Source: Schistocephalus solidus (taxonomy: Eukaryota > Platyhelminthes > Cestoda > Diphyllobothriidea > Diphyllobothriidae). From it: a stretch of 64,000 nucleotides of DNA. This document shows, piece after piece, positions 32,531 to 45,600 of this stretch. The translations under genes were made by a program, and so were the position numbers. How positions within the stretch are numbered: the stretch's first letter is position 1; each line of letters begins with the position of its first letter. Location: positions 1 through 64,000 of the forward strand of contig WEDG01000194.1 of the NCBI GenBank assembly GCA_017591395.1. Reading direction: 5' to 3'. A model generated the notes under the pieces. It saw nothing but the letters and a program-made list of their open reading frames with translations, had not been told where the DNA came from and searched no databases.

Positions 32531-32721
32531 AACTGCGGTATATCGTATGTTCGTGATAAGAATACAAAAAATTTTCGGATACCTGTTACTCACAATCCAT
32601 AAGTACGCGAAGCCATGAAGTGGATTTTTGCGACCTCCTTTATATCATACTTATTTTACAATAATTTTCAAATTCATATAATGTATAATTGGGTTAATCA
32701 GCTTATAACAAAGACGCTGTA

Positions 32722-32751
32722 ATTCAATTCAATTCAATTCAATTCAATTTA
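32722..32751 (-). repeat. LINE 3' tail, (TTGAA)n on the element strand
   Basis: Five to six tandem aattc units on the plus strand lie immediately beside ttattgagggaaataggc, the shared 3' end of this family (also at 3415). Confidence 0.85.
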
Positions 32752-32903
32752 TTGAGGGAAATAGGCATGGGCCTTTGAGTACCCTATTTGTAACGTAAAA
32801 TTAAGTGCGGTATACAGAGAAACCGTGTGGGTTGCAAAGGTACAAAAGGCGGTCATAAAATTTGACAATTGGTGCACGACTCTCGAGGGTTAAGATAAAT
32901 GCC

Positions 32904-33200
32904 TCATCGCTCAGGCTCGTTGCGGAACATAAAACTGTCAAGGTTCCTTTTAAAGCTTTCCAGCGATGGTGACATCACAACGTCTTCAGGGAGGGCATTC
33001 CATGGTTTAACCACTCTGACAGAGAAGGAGAACTTGCGCACATCCAGTCTCGCCTGCTGGACACGCAGTTTCAATGGGTGACCTCGGAGATGGGTCGTGG
33101 TGGCAAATTCAAAGAAGTCCGAGAATTCCAGGCAATAATCCAATCCCTTCACAATGCGGAATGTCTGCAGGAGATCACCACGCATTTGCCTATAACTCAA
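32904..33200 (-). pseudogene. CR1-like LINE ORF2, C-terminal domain
   Basis: MSYRQMRGDLLQTFRIVKGL, LEFSDFFEFATTTHLRGHPL, FSVRVVKPWNALPEDVVM and SFKRNLDSFM match the C-terminal region of CR1-type ORF2 proteins and the equivalent region of 3829-3569. Confidence 0.88.
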
Positions 33201-33256
33201 AAGGGAACAGATTAAGATTCATTAGGCGGGTTGGATATGGCAAGGAGCTTTGACTT

Positions 33257-34713
33257 CTAACCATTTTTGGTGGCTTTCCTCTGGACTCTTTCGAGGCAGT
33301 TCTGATCTTGAACTGTCCAGGGTTTCCAGGCGTGCATAGCATATTCCAAATGTGGCCTAATGAATGTTCCAAAAGGTCTTAGCAAAAAGATCTTCATCGA
33401 AATCCAAAAGGCTCGTCTGATGGCATGCAACACCGAAATTGCCCTCTTCGCCACTTTCGAGCAGTGAGACGATGGTTTTAAGGTGGTGGTCATCAGCACA
33501 CCAAGGTCCTTTTGGGTTTCCACGTCTTTTAAGGCTTCACCGTTGAGAAAGTAACTTCTACTTTCGGCAGATCCAGACGGGTTGCCTAAGCGAAGTATTG
33601 TACACTTATCGACGTTGAACCGCAAAAAGCCAATGATTCGACCACTCCTCCAACCGAGTTAGGTTGATCTGCAGTTTATCTTCGTCAGCAGGGCTCTGGA
33701 TTACATTCCAGATTTTTAATGTCGTCGGCAAACATTGCTGCTTCACAGTCGAGATTCCTGACACAATCGTTCACGTATATTAAAAACAGTATTGGCCCTA
33801 GTACTGAACCCTGAGGAACCCCACTCTCGACCGCAGCAGAACTTGACCTCTCTTGGCCGATGCACACAACCTGGCGCCGACCCACGAGGAAGTTTTTTCG
33901 ATCCACTTGAGGAGGTTACCTCTGATTCCAATTCTTTCTAGCTTGTAAAGCAGTCTCTCGTGCGGCACAGTATCGAAGGCCTTTTGAAAGTCAATGAAGG
34001 CAATGTGAACCGCGTGTCTATCTTCAAGTGCTTGGGTCCACCTCTGGAGCGAATACAGCAAATTCGTTGTGCATGATCTTCCTTTTCTGAACCCGTGCTG
34101 ACAGCTTGATAACAAATTATGAGTCTCTAGGAATTTCACCAATTCGCTCTTGATGATCCTTTCCATAATCTTGCCAAGGATGCATGTTAAGCTTATGGGC
34201 CTGTAGTTTGTCACTGACGCCCGGCTACCGCTTTTGTACAAGGGAGTTATATGTGCCAGCTTCCAATCGAAAGGAAGTGTTCCGGAGTCAAAGGACTTTT
34301 GAAAGAGCACTGACAAAGGTGCGGAAAGTTCATTGGCGAGTTCTTTTCAGAAGCTTGGGTGGAAGCTCGTCTGGTCCTGGGGATTTCAACTCTTTTAGTT
34401 CTTTTAATTCCTTTTGGATCAGAAATTCTGAGAATAGTATGTGGCTAATGCTTGCAGTCGGCGGGTTATCCACTGAGGGACGAAGGAACCTTGCCTCATT
34501 TGTGAAGACTGAGCGGTAGAACTGTGAAAAGTACTCGGCTTTTTTCCTGTTTTCAGAAATTTCGACGCCCACGGCAGTCTTAATCAGCGGTATTTGATGT
34601 TTATTCCTTGTACATCTACGGAGGTAACTGTAGACTAACTTTGGATTCTGCGTTGCCTTTTGCAGCAAAGTCTTCTCAAATTCTCTTCGCGTTGTAAGAA
34701 TAAGGCTTCTCAT
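33257..34713 (-). pseudogene. CR1-like LINE ORF2, reverse transcriptase
   Basis: Domains in order: pre-RT (34713-34330, YSYLRRCTRNKHQIPLI, FSQFYRSVF, LKSPGPDELPPKLLK); RT fingers and palm (34316-33900, LPFDWKLAHITPLYKSGSR, TNYRPISLTCILGKIMERII, QHGFRKGRSC, FIDFQKAFDTVPHERL); frameshift; ESGVPQGSVLGPILFLIYVND then CEAAMFADDIK with FADD at 33721-33733; then FNVDKCTILRLGNPSGS, KDLGVLMTTTLKPSSHC and FIRPHLEYAMHAWKPW (33625-33257). All RT motifs are recognisable; the frame shifts at least twice. Confidence 0.92.
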
Positions 34714-35020
34714 TTTGTTTCTCTGCGCTTTTATACTTATTAAAAATAGGCGACTTGATTAGACTCGCAATATTTTTCTCCACAACTTGTGCTTCCTGTT
34801 TATTTCCCTTTTTAAGTTGCTGTCTAGCCACCCAGGACGCTTGCTGTGATGGACACTCGTTAGCGGGCAGTGGTTGTCAATAAGTTGCAGAAGAACATTT
34901 CGGAAGGACTCCCAATCTTCGTTTACGGTGCTCGAAAAACATTGAGGTCCAGTTGATGTGTGTTAAATCTGCTCGCATCTGATGAAAGTTTCTCGCCAAA
35001 CGTTACGCCGTTTTTTTCCT

Positions 35021-35753
35021 CTATAGCAGGCGCAACGGAGAATAAGGAGTAGTCCCACATAAGCACCACATGATCACTACGACCGAGCGGAGGCATTGAA
35101 ATAATCTCGTCAATGCTGCCTGATGTTTTCGTGAAAACGAGGTCAAGACAGTTAGCCCCTTGTCCTTCACGTGTTCTGGTGGGAAAGGGACATGCTGTGT
35201 GAGGAGTGCATTCAAGGTCTTTTGCAGAAAAACATAATCAAAAGTCGATTTCGGGCATGATGATTGAACAGTGCTCCAGTTAATTCCTGGTGCGTTGAAG
35301 TCACCCATAATCATTACATTAGGTCTACTGGAGAACTTTTCTAATTGTTCCAACAAGTGGGTGTCCGCGACTCGGTCTATCCTAGGTGGCCGATAGACAA
35401 TGAGGACATCTAGACATGGAGAGCCAAGAGCCTTGATGTTCAACCATATGGCTTCAGTGCTGCACGCAAACTTGCTCGTCTTGTCAGACACTATTAGCAC
35501 GTCTTTCACATACACAATTATTCCACCACCCCTGTCGGTTTTCTCTGTCCCTCCGATATATTTGGTACCCAGACAATGTTATTTCGCTATCTCGAATACT
35601 GCCCGACAGCCAGGTTTCGGTTACTGCTATCACATCCGGAGATACTTCGGCAAGGCAAATTTTTAACTCATCAAGTTTTGATAAAAGGCTTTGCGCATTT
35701 GTATACAAGCACTTCAATTTTGCGCCAACCAAGTTTCCTGTTGCGTTTGTCAA
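35021..35753 (-). pseudogene. CR1-like LINE ORF2, APE endonuclease domain
   Basis: LKCLYTNAQSLLSKLDELK, VIAVTETWLSG, LSGYQIYRRDR and, after a frameshift, LDVLIVYRPP and NVMIMGDFNAPGINW are the successive motifs of LINE APE-type endonucleases. The remaining SDH motif is visible as RSDHVVLMW in the third frame at about 35060-35090. Two frameshifts break the domain. Confidence 0.9.
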
Positions 35754-35784
35754 TTTTATGGGCCCAACTGCGTCTCCTCTAACG

Positions 35785-36933
35785 TCAAGGTCGTATGTAT
35801 TTTCCGTTTCGTGATGAATTTTGGTAACTCTGGTTTCTTTTAGTGAGAACGCTGGGCGTTACGGAATCAGTTCTGACATCTCTTTGGGCAATTGGTTCCC
35901 TGATGGTTTTGGCGTTAGTGAGGTGGCTGCCGTTGTCCTCAGAACAATCGGTTGGTTCAATGGAAAATTCGTATTCTTTTTGAACTACCTTCCCTTGAAA
36001 AATAGCCAGATTGTGTTCGCCAGCCTTCAGTCTTGATTGTAGTTCCAAGACAAGTTCCCGGCGTTTCAGCCTTTCCGCAGGGGAGTAGTCCGGTTGAAAA
36101 AAACCTCTTTATGCGAGTGACGTATGTTAGTTTTTTTGGATAGGATCGCCTTGATTTGGTCTTTGCTCTCTAGCATTATTTTCAGCGGTCGCGGTCGCGG
36201 CGTTCCTAGGCTGTCTTCAGACTTTTTGCCGATCCGGAATGCTTTAATAACTTTTACTTCCACGCCCGGTGGGAGCAACTGGTTTAGGAGGCCATTAAAC
36301 GAAGCAAGGTCTTCGGTGACACGGTCTTTTGGTCGGACTGCAGTTGACTCGTGCAAACCCTGAATAACTAAACACTGTTGTCGATCCTGGTACTTGGAAT
36401 TTTCGCTTCCTCCTGAGTTCTCCTTAGGGGCACGAGAACGGTTTACAGAGCTCTCGTTGGGATTAAGTCTACCTCTGACCAAACTCTCATCTGAAGGCTT
36501 CAATGAATCCATCAGAGTTGATTGTGACTTTGTCCTCCTGTTGTGGTTTTTCCCCATTGCAACTTGCCACGCGTTTGTTTCTTCGGATTCAACTACGGGC
36601 TCTTTATAACACCCAAGATAGCAGGATGAGATTTGTGGTTTGCTCTGGTCGTCGTCTGTAGGGTTCAGAGACTGTGCTCCTGTTATCCGGTCGTTATGGG
36701 TAATCGCGTCCGAACATTGTGAGCTGTAACCAGTTGTAGTTTTTGATACTTTTTCGTGCTTTAGTCACTGCCTTTTTAACTGGAATATTGCTAAGCGTAT
36801 TTCGTCGAGTAATGTTATCTTGCAAGAGCTTCCTTAAGTCTGCAAGCTCATTTTCCAGTTTTTGAACTCTTAGTAAAATATAAGAACATCCAACGCAAGA
36901 TTCGTCCTCGTAGCCAACGGATTTGGCTGCCAT
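35785..36933 (-). pseudogene. CR1-like LINE ORF1 region
   Basis: It begins with MAAKSVGYEDESCVGCSYIL and a short coiled-coil-like stretch (VQKLENELADLRKLLQDN, 36933-36694), a layout seen in LINE ORF1 proteins. After a break comes 36557-36066 with CLVIQGLHES, VIKAFRIGKK and RPRPLKIMLESKDQI...VFFNRTTP, which looks like the RRM-like RNA-binding domain of ORF1, and a tail at 36048-35785 (LQSRLKAGEHNLAIFQGK). Its role would be RNA binding in the retrotransposition particle. Confidence 0.75.
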
Positions 36934-37382
36934 TACGCTTTTTGCGCGCTTTGCTGGTTTTTGGTTACAAGTATAAACTGATGGAGTGCCAGTCGTGGAT
37001 GTCGAAGCCAGCTCAACAGGCTTTCCTTAAAAGGAAGTTCCGTGACTGGTTCTGTTGCTAGCAAACAATTGTTTTGAGTCCATAAATGTTAAAACTCTGC
37101 GAAAAAGTATGTTCTCCTTTGAGCGTATAACGAAAATTTCCGACTGGCTTTGGAGTATGGCGAGTATTTAATGCAATATGAGCAAAAATGTTTATACTTG
37201 TTCAAAAACGCTTTTGAAAAATACTATAAACGGTATGAAGGATATTCAGGAACGACTCAGCCGTTCGGAGATATCGAAGGTCCTGGATAACTTCAGATCT
37301 TCACGAGGATGTACACGTTTGGTTCCCTGAGTGGTTCTCAGTTTTTATTGGTGCAGAGCCTGTGCAGTCAACTTGAATAAGA

Positions 37383-37575
37383 TGATAAACAAATTCCAAT
37401 TTGATCCGTTTTATGACGAATTTCGGCACAAGAAAGAATTCCAGATGAGCAGGAAGCAAGTAAGTACATGCAGTTGAAACAGTATTGTCCGGATCAGTCC
37501 TAGTGAAGTGGTAACGAAGATCAAATTGTCCAAGTTGGAGAGCAAATAATTGGTGGTTATTTGCACACGACCTTG
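37383..37575 (-). repeat. LINE leader segment repeated at the window start
   Basis: Direct counterpart of 1-205. It lies 450 bases upstream of the first ORF1 frame, so it is probably part of the element's 5' leader. Confidence 0.6.
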
Positions 37576-37814
37576 AAGATCTGCTCTGGCCGGTGCTTTA
37601 CCCCAGCAGAAAGCACCTTAGTTGCTCGAGAGTTAAAGACGATTGGTGAACACGGACGATGAAAGTGCTACTTACTGGAATACGATGTAAACCATAGTAT
37701 CGTTTACCATAAAAGGAAACATCGGAAAGGCTTTCAACATAGGGCACTACGCATTAGGCAGGTATCCATTAACACCAAATGTTAACTCAAACTGAACTAA
37801 ACTAGTAGAAAATT

Positions 37815-40700
37815 TATAGTCATTATTATTATTATTATTTTTATTATTAGAATTTATATTTGGTTAGCACCGGTAAGGCACTGTCTAAGCAAACATTAGT
37901 AACGAAATAAATTTATGACAATATGTGCAGATAAAATGTACAAAAACATAACTTTTCCTGCTATGTCAACAGTTAGCGATGTTTTAAAATTAATGGTGAA
38001 CTAGAAAAAAATAGGCAGTGAAAAAAACTCCTACCATAAAAATGGAGGCAGAGTTCAATAAGCCTTCATTTTTGAATAGAAGGAAGGAGAAAAAAACTGC
38101 TTAGGAAAAATGGTCAGGTGGTAGAGTAGGGTAATACGGTAGTAGCATTTCAGAATGAGATAATGAAACGTCGAGGTGATTCGTTCTTGATCACTTAGGC
38201 GTATGAAACAAAATCCCACAAAAATGCTTCAATGAACTTAAGTCCTCAGCATCTTAGGATCCAGAATTGAATTCTGATGATGGTTAGTATCCAAAGAAAC
38301 GGTAGCAATTTAAGACTGTGGACCACTGAATGTGTACGTCCGAATGACGTCATCGTTTGGATGACTGGTGATATAAGGAGACATCATAGTTCATGGGCGA
38401 CTCGAGGTAGCGAAAATATAGTTTCAAGAGGGTCACTTAAATTCCCGATGGTCCTTTCACCGAGTCATGGGGAAAGCAAATGGGAAAAGATGAAAAATAA
38501 TAGTTAATAGAATCAGTTTAAAGATACATTTTACGTCTTCGCTTGAATGCAGGTAGACTAGTTCACGACATTCTTTCAATTAGCAAGTTATTCCAAAGAA
38601 AACAATACCTAGAAGCAAAGAAGAGAGAGCGTTTACACGTGGAGGATGCAGGGGGACGTATAATTAGTGCAGAATTTCTTTTGTTATAAGGAAGACTAAC
38701 GGGGGTAATGACAGAAAGCTTTGGGAGAGTTGAACTATTATTTAGTCGGAAAAAGGGGACAAAAGCTTGCTTCAAGTCTCCTGAACCAAAGAAATTTTAG
38801 CTTTATTAGCTGGCATCTTGTTGAGTAGGAAGTAGTCGAAAGAGTCGGAAATAGGAGTTTTTTTGTGAAATGTCTTTGGACATTTTCAATTTTTAAACGG
38901 CTAGATTCGTTCATTAAACCGAATAAAGGACAGCGAAATTCAAGAATGGGAAGCACAAACATACGATTAAGTCTTAATTTAATTTCAGGAAGGTAGAAAG
39001 CATAAGAAATAAAGCCGCAAATCTGAGCAGCTTTGGCCGTAATTCTATCGGCATGAGGCGAAAGATCTAATTTATTGATGGATGAACATTCAATCATAGG
39101 GCAACCTTCAAAAATAAAAGGTTGCGGCAGCCTTACAGGCCCAAAACTCTAGTAGCGATACTTAGTATGTGAGAACTCCATTAGCCATGTGGAGCTCCAG
39201 GCCGAAAGAGCGCGTATGTCTGAATGAATTTGTTCTAGGCACCGTTCGGTCGTAGAGTTAGAGAAGGAATACACGCATTTGAGGTCATCAGCATAAATAA
39301 AAGATTGAGAATGTTTAAATATCGATGAAATGTCATTTATATACAGTAAGAACAACAAAGGACCTAATACGGTTCCTTGAAGGACACCACTAACAATCAG
39401 GGTAGCACTTGAGTATGAGGACCCTACTAAAACGTTTTGCTTTCGATCATCTAGGTATGATCTAATAAAGTCAGTAAGCGGACTACGAAATCCTATAGCT
39501 TCTAGTTAAGCTAGAAGTCGTCTAAGAGGCACTATATCGAATGCCCTACTAAGATCAAAATAGAAAACTACCACAGAGAGATGATCATTACGAAGCGAGG
39601 TTAGTAGATTTAGAAAAGACATGTGGCAGGTTTCACAAGAGCGGTCCGGTAAGAAGCCGTGTTGGGAAAAGTTGATGATTTGATTGCTTATGCAAAAATT
39701 TGTGATTTGTTTTCAATTAGTTTTTTGAAGAGTTTAGCAAGAGAGGGAGTTTTATGAACACCGCGATGGTTATGAATGTTCGAGCGGGAACACGATTTAA
39801 AAACTGGTATTATAATAGAAATTTTGCAATAATCGGGGAATAAACCATTTTCGAGATATACTGAGAAAAACGTGCTTAGTAAAGGTGAAAAATCCTTAAC
39901 TGTTTAATAAGTGAGTTTGGAATGTTATCAGTTCCAACCGAATGTGAATTTTTTAGGTGAGCTATTTCCCTTTTGAATACATGAAGGCGAGAAATTAATG
40001 GTTGTTAGAAGCGAATTTGAAAGCAGAGGAATTGTGCGAGTGGGGCTAGTTTCAGTGGTAAAAGGGTTGGCAAAAAAAACGAATAAAACAACTCTGCTTT
40101 GCCCAAATCGTCTGTAACAAATTTTTGTTACAGTCGAGTAAGGGCGGAGTTACATTCAGACGCTAAGCCGATGACCGAACATGGAAGATATAAGCAACAG
40201 ATTTGGATGAATTGCCATCACATAGTGCCCGAGACTCCCTACGCTTATCTCTCGCGAGCCTAATTTTCGATGCTAATTCAAATATTTGTGCAATCCTTAA
40301 ATGAACTGACAAAGACCTTTTAGATGATTCTTTAAGTTGCTTTCGTAATTTTTTAAGTCTGTTCTGGAGAAAATGTGGAACAGTAGAAGAAGCTGTATTT
40401 GAATTAAAAATCTTAAACGGGAAAAAAGCCTTGATTTTTTTCTGTGAGGCTCTGCAATAGCTCACGGAAAAAGTTTGGATCGTTTATTGAGAATATGCTA
40501 TGTCAATCTAGAGTGCTTACGAAATTATTTATCATTTCATGGTTTGTGTTAGCAATCGATTTGTCAGTGACGATGAAGGATATAAACATATTTTATTAGG
40601 TCTTGTTATTTCGGAATATAATACTGTCGTTGTTTTTGAGACAGTGACGTACGCGGTTTGCTTTTTTGATTTAATTCCAGAGTTTTAATGAATTGGGAGC
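37815..40700 (-). pseudogene. LINE-D, 5'-truncated copy 1
   Basis: The 3' tail is an (ATT)n run at 37820-37850. The minus-strand coding remains are: pre-RT (40465-40163, NRLKKLRKQLKESSKRSLSV), RT with LFLLYINDISSIF and SFIYADDLKCVYSFSNST (39358-39149), LPEIKLRLNRMFVLPILEFR and VQRHFTKKLLFP (39097-38738), and the C-terminal SRYCFLWNNLLIERMS (38775-38563). YADD at the catalytic site and the (TAA)n-type tail separate it from the CR1-like family (FADD). The coding region is broken by several stops. The 5' part (ORF1, most of the endonuclease) is missing. Confidence 0.85.
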
Positions 40701-40829
40701 TCGTCTGACCCGAATGAACTAGCAGGGACAGGAAAATGTTGGACCGGATTGATAGACCAAAGCCCAAACTAGGTCATCAAAGACTTCGCTGTATTCATAA
40801 TCGCCATGGAGAAAACTACGGTGTTTACA

Positions 40830-41350
40830 ATCTGTAGGGCGTTTCCTTCCTAACTATCTATAAGTGGTTTACGGTGTTTTTATTAAACGACAGAAACGCA
40901 CATGTAAGCGCAAATAAAGCTTGCGTCACACATTCAACTGCCTTTTAGCAGTATGACGACGGTTTGTGCGGACAGGTTATAACAACAGGCAGGTTCTTTT
41001 ATTCAGAAAAACTTAAAAGGGTCTGCCGTAAAGAAGATATCACAAAGAATCATTTTCATTCTCGACGTTTCTGTTACGAAGTCTAAGGACCACATAATTA
41101 CAAACGAGCGAACGAGCACACCAATGGCTGATTCGGCCAAATATAACTTAAAATCTTATCATTCTGGCTATTGGATAAGTGATCCGAAGATGTTTTCTGT
41201 CCTTCATCTTAAATAAATTTGCCATGCTGCGTCTGGGAAATCGAAATGCGGTCCCTGATATGTGCCTTTACTCTGTGAAGGGTATAGGAATCATACAGTT
41301 TAATGCCAGTTTAGGGCAATGTCAGCAGAAATATACCATTAGGATCAGGC
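40830..41350. pseudogene. Small CR1-like RT fragments in both orientations
   Basis: Minus strand 41000-40840 reads HKPSSYC...ALFAL-CAF, the LKPSSHC...AL-A-RRAF block. Plus strand 41205-41330 reads NKFAMLRLGNRNAVPDMCLY, the KCTILRLGNPSGS block. Both are short and decayed. Confidence 0.45.
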
Positions 41351-41979
41351 TATCAGTGAAGAAAACTCCTCAGTAATTATAATTTTTAGTGCTTTTCTTA
41401 AATTAAAGTGCTTCAAGAGAATAATCTGTTGCCCACCGGATGATAGCAATTTGGAACGGGGAAAATTTAAGGAAGTGCATTGCGCTTTCAGTCCCCCTTT
41501 CTTTCCAAAGAACTGAGATTTGACACCAGGCAAGGGTGCATCTGCAAGTGGCTGCTCCCTAGATTTTGAAGAATTCACCAGTTGCGGGCTGCAGAGATAG
41601 CGCCATTGCCCTCAAGATAAGAACTTGAACCGTCCTGAGAGGCCACACACTTTATCTAGCCGAAAGAAAGATTTGAATCTGTCAGCACCCAGCATTCATG
41701 GAAACTGTTCAAAAAGCAGAAAACTATTGAGTTTTCATAAACAAAGAATAATTTTGCAGGATTTTTTTATTTCGGGTAGTTAATTTCACATTGCTGAGGC
41801 GCTTACTGAAAAAAACTGACGATACTTAACTGTTCGTGTGACAGGAAGAGACAAAAGAAACCATGGTGACTGCTACGCAGAGCGCGATCAAACTGCTTTA
41901 AAGAAGTAATGGAGTAAAATGTTCGACTATTTAAAAGCTTACGCGGCGAAACTAAAAGGGATCAGTGTTTCTAAGCCTA
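41351..41979. other. No recognisable feature
   Basis: AT-rich, without an informative frame or repeat partner. Confidence 0.4.
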
Positions 41980-42830
41980 CATTGTTGTTGACACGTCAAA
42001 TTAAGGGGTGTTCTCAGGATTAAAATCTTTTTATAAAAATATTGGGCCTATTTTATTTTATTCCGTTCGCTAGCGTGCAGAAGACTAAATAGAAACGTGC
42101 AGTATTCCGGGTCGGGCCTAACGTAAATTTTATAACAACAGATTCTTACATGGGTAGTTTTAAATTTTCGAAGGATAAACCCAGTATTTCGGCGTGCCTT
42201 GGAGACAATCTGGGTACAATTTTATGAAAGATTAAGACCGTCGGAATATGATATGCCCAGATGCTTAATAAATCCGGGCAGAATTAGTTAATGAGCATCT
42301 ATTCTTAGTTAAGGCTGATGGTCGTCGCCAACAGTAACAACGGAGCATCTGCGCCAAGAAAGGGAAAAGCGCCATGTACAACTCCACTTGACAAAGGCCT
42401 CCGGATCGTTTTTGAAGATTTCGAGCCAAATGATGCTATCTACAGGTTTGTATCAATAGGCAAGTTTAAAATCATCAGAATGCATTAAGGGCCTACGATT
42501 TGAACTAAATGTTGTACACCATTGACAAAAATGCCAAATAAGAGCAGGTCAAGCACACTACCCTGAATATATGAACGCTTCTCACAGGCGGGGTTGGAGA
42601 TAACATTGGAAATTTTAACACGTTATGTTTGAGAGCCCAGGTAAGAATATGTCAAACTCAGAAGTTTACCAAATATGCCGAATGTGGGAGGTTTCCAGTG
42701 AAGGAGAGCATGGCCCACACAGTCAAAAGCTTTAGTTAATTCGGAATCGACGATGTAAAATGCAAAGCCATTGTCCTAACAGCTATCTTCATCCGGGCTA
42801 AATTGCTGAAAATCTGAGGGCAGAATTTCT
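41980..42830 (-). pseudogene. Fourth LINE type, decayed RT fragment
   Basis: Minus-strand reading gives SELTKAFDCVGHALLHWK (RT motif A), FGIFGKLLSLTYSYLGSQT, RVKISNV, GSVLDLLLFGIFVNGVQ (motif B and following), then ARRNTGFILRKFKTTHVRIC and YKIYVRPDPEYCTF. This is the order of a jockey/RTE-like RT. The catalytic YADD is lost and stops are frequent, so it is an old copy. Confidence 0.65.
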
Positions 42831-43309
42831 CGTGCTTGCTCAAAATATATACAGCTTCTCACACCACTGATGACACGACGATCATTTTAAATATAAATTT
42901 GACTTAAAAGTAAGAGTTCGGAGTCGATTAGGGAAGGTGTAGTTCATGCTTTCAGTTAGTGTAAGAGTATGTGGTCAGTGGATGAAGACCTGATTCTGAA
43001 GCAGGGAAATTTTATTGATAAAGGATCTGTCATTTAGAATAAACGGATAAAGTGGACGAGGTGGTAGATTTTAGGGTGGCACCTTAGTCGTCCAGTTGTG
43101 ACTGGCCACTGAACACAGGGAAAGGCTGTGCGGTCCTGGAAAAAGCTATTGTGGCCTAGCAAGCGCCCGATGTGGGTACAGACGAGTTAGATAGAGAGAA
43201 GGAAATGGCGGACTTGAAAACCGAGTTAACTAGAAACGACGATCTAAAGATAGTAAACTTAAAAGCTTAAGAATATCAGTTGGCGATGTGTGGAGCATTT
43301 ACGAAAAAT

Positions 43310-45600
43310 GGACGGAATCTAAAGAGTAATTCTAGATCAAGATTGAAAATTTTAGAAGTATACCTAATTTCCAGCAAAAATAGTTTGCAAGAGTTGATAT
43401 ATCAGTTGAGATACATTTCATCCAGCGTAGCCTCTTCGTTATTTCTATTTTCAGTCTAAATTTATTACCTAGAAGATTCTTGTTTGCAGTGCTTTGCTTT
43501 TAACATATCCTATTACATATCTTACATCTATAACATCTCATATTGCGCAAAACGTCACTAGTGACAAATTTCCTTTCGTATTATCGCTCTTAAAAATACT
43601 GGTAGTTCAAACTCGATATGAAACCTCAGTCACAGCTTAGACGCAATTGTCCTCTGAGCGTAAAATTTTCACAAGAGCAACCCATCTTATACAAATAGAA
43701 AATAGACCTTGCCGCTCTGGACAATTTTAATATTTTCATGTCAGAATATGGTTCTCTCTTCACGATCCTCGGTACCCTTTTTTGACAGAAACTTGTCTTT
43801 ACTCACTTCTCAACAATGCGATAAAATTGAACCGTTTATAAACATGGCAAGTACCGAGTCATATGACTGACATAAGGGAAGTTTCGACTTTATTTTAAAA
43901 ACTTTCCTAAGAGTAAAATGTCCCTGGACGTCGCACTTTATTTCCTTTACTCATGCGGCTTTACCTTCAAAGTCGTAAATGCTAAAGGGTTGTCTTCTCG
44001 TAGCGAAAACCCGCCGATTTTGGTCAAACCTTTTTCGAAGATAGAAGTTGACGTTATTTTCTCCAAGCATGAGCATTCAGCTCAATATTTGAAGAAAACC
44101 AGCTGTTTATCTGCAAAGATAAAACCCAATGGAACGTCAGGTTACACCCTCATTAGCAAACGAGAAGACTGGTCTAGGTTTACAATACCAAAAGTCATAT
44201 CAGGAGTTGGCCCTCTTGCAACTGCAAGCCCATGGCCCTCCAATTCCACTTGAATCTTCCCCCGTTCAACTTTTCCTGTTTCAAGTGATACCGTGTCAGC
44301 GGCACATCGATCCTCTCCCAAGCAAAGCACACCTGCTATTGTTGTAAAATCTAGTAAACCTAAGACAGCCCCTAGTAAACCTGAGTCATTTGCTAAGCCA
44401 GGCGTCAAAATCAGAAATGTCATTACCGATGGAAAACTTGCTGACACCTCAGCATCTACAACACGCTAACAATTTTCCTAACCCAAGAGTGTCCAAAATC
44501 CCCAAATAATTTAATTCTTCTCATTATATTAAGAGATTTTCGAAATCATTTATTCCTTACTCAAATGGAGGTATTCCATCAGTTTATGCTAACTTCTATG
44601 AAAATGTAACTTCTGGGCCACCCTCTGTCTTTCCCATGCCACAATATAGCCTTCCCTTTCATGGTTTTCATTCAAATATGCCGTTGTACAATAATCTCAG
44701 TTCCTTTAACAGTAACATTTCGAGAAATTGTAGACCGGAGCAATTTGTTTCCCACCTTTTGTTTCTTCTCTCCTGTTTTCTTCTCTGCCACCAAATTTGC
44801 CTTTTTTATAAATACTGATGAGCGTTACCTGCATCTCAGGAATACGCTCAGTTTAGTTTCGATCAATGCGAGATCAATTGCAAATAATATGATAGAGTTT
44901 AGAATAGTTGTTTTTGAACTTGCTCCTGATGTGCTGTGCATCACTGAATCCTGGGCTCACTCTCTTATTTCCGACTCAAAGCTCGCTATAGATAATTTTA
45001 ATTTGTACCGACAAGACCACGCTGAAAAACGTGGCGGTGTTTAACTTCTGCATATTAAGTCATCCTTTGTACATTTCCGCTTTAGCTGAGCAGGTCGTAC
45101 TTTTTTTAAAATATATGCTTTGTTTAAGTCATCCTCCCACACAATAAAATAACCGTAAATGGTTGTGTCCATAATCCTCCGTGTTATTCTGGCAATCAAA
45201 GCGAGCTCTGTGAACTATTTGAAAAAGTTGCAGTGACTCAATTTGATGTCAAAGTAATCGTAGGTTATTTTACACTGCCAGACGTTGATAGGCAGCCAAA
45301 TTCCTCTCCGCCGAAACTTCAGAAATTGGTCGATACTAATAACTTTTCAAACATGTCCCAACTGGTTTGTTCAGTGACTAGAAATGACAGCATTTAGATT
45401 TAATTATTACAAAATGACGTCCACCCCCTCTTTATGAATTTTCCATCGTGATCTGTTTTACAAGTGATCACGCTCTAATTCACTGTTGTTTTCCAGTCTC
45501 CATTTCAGCAAAGCCTGAGGTAAAATTCAATACTAACGTTTGTTTCAACAATGCCTTCCTGGCGCTTACCAAATATTAATGCTTAATTTAAATTTTTGGG
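43310..45600 (+). pseudogene. LINE-D 5' part: leader, ORF1-like frame and endonuclease
   Basis: Leader 43310-43917; a 111-residue frame from ATG 43918 (VDVIFSKHEHSAQYLKKT, ISKREDWSRFTIPKVISG) that I do not recognise but which sits where ORF1 belongs; then endonuclease motifs LVSINARSIANNMIEF, APDVLCITESWAHSL, FNLYRQDHAEKRGGV (44840-45044) and SDHALIHCCFPVS (about 45465-45505). It ends near 45600 without RT. Its reverse complement is found at 54000-55748. Confidence 0.8.

Larger units (their letters stand above)
32722..37575 (-). mobile_element. Nearly complete CR1-like LINE (disabled)
   Basis: Read on the minus strand: leader (37575-36934), ORF1 region (36933-35785), endonuclease (35753-35021), reverse transcriptase (34713-33257), C-terminal domain (33200-32904), short 3' untranslated region and a tail of tandem TTGAA units (32722-32751). 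The order ORF1, APE endonuclease, RT and a short tandem-repeat tail is that of CR1-clade elements. Frameshifts at about 35490, 35200, 33900 and 33690 show that it is inactive. It is by far the best-preserved retroelement in the window. Confidence 0.9.

Noticed and set aside
41179..41376. Host exon candidate on the plus strand
   Set aside because: The readable part (FAMLRLGNRN) matches the KCTILRLGN block of CR1-like LINEs.
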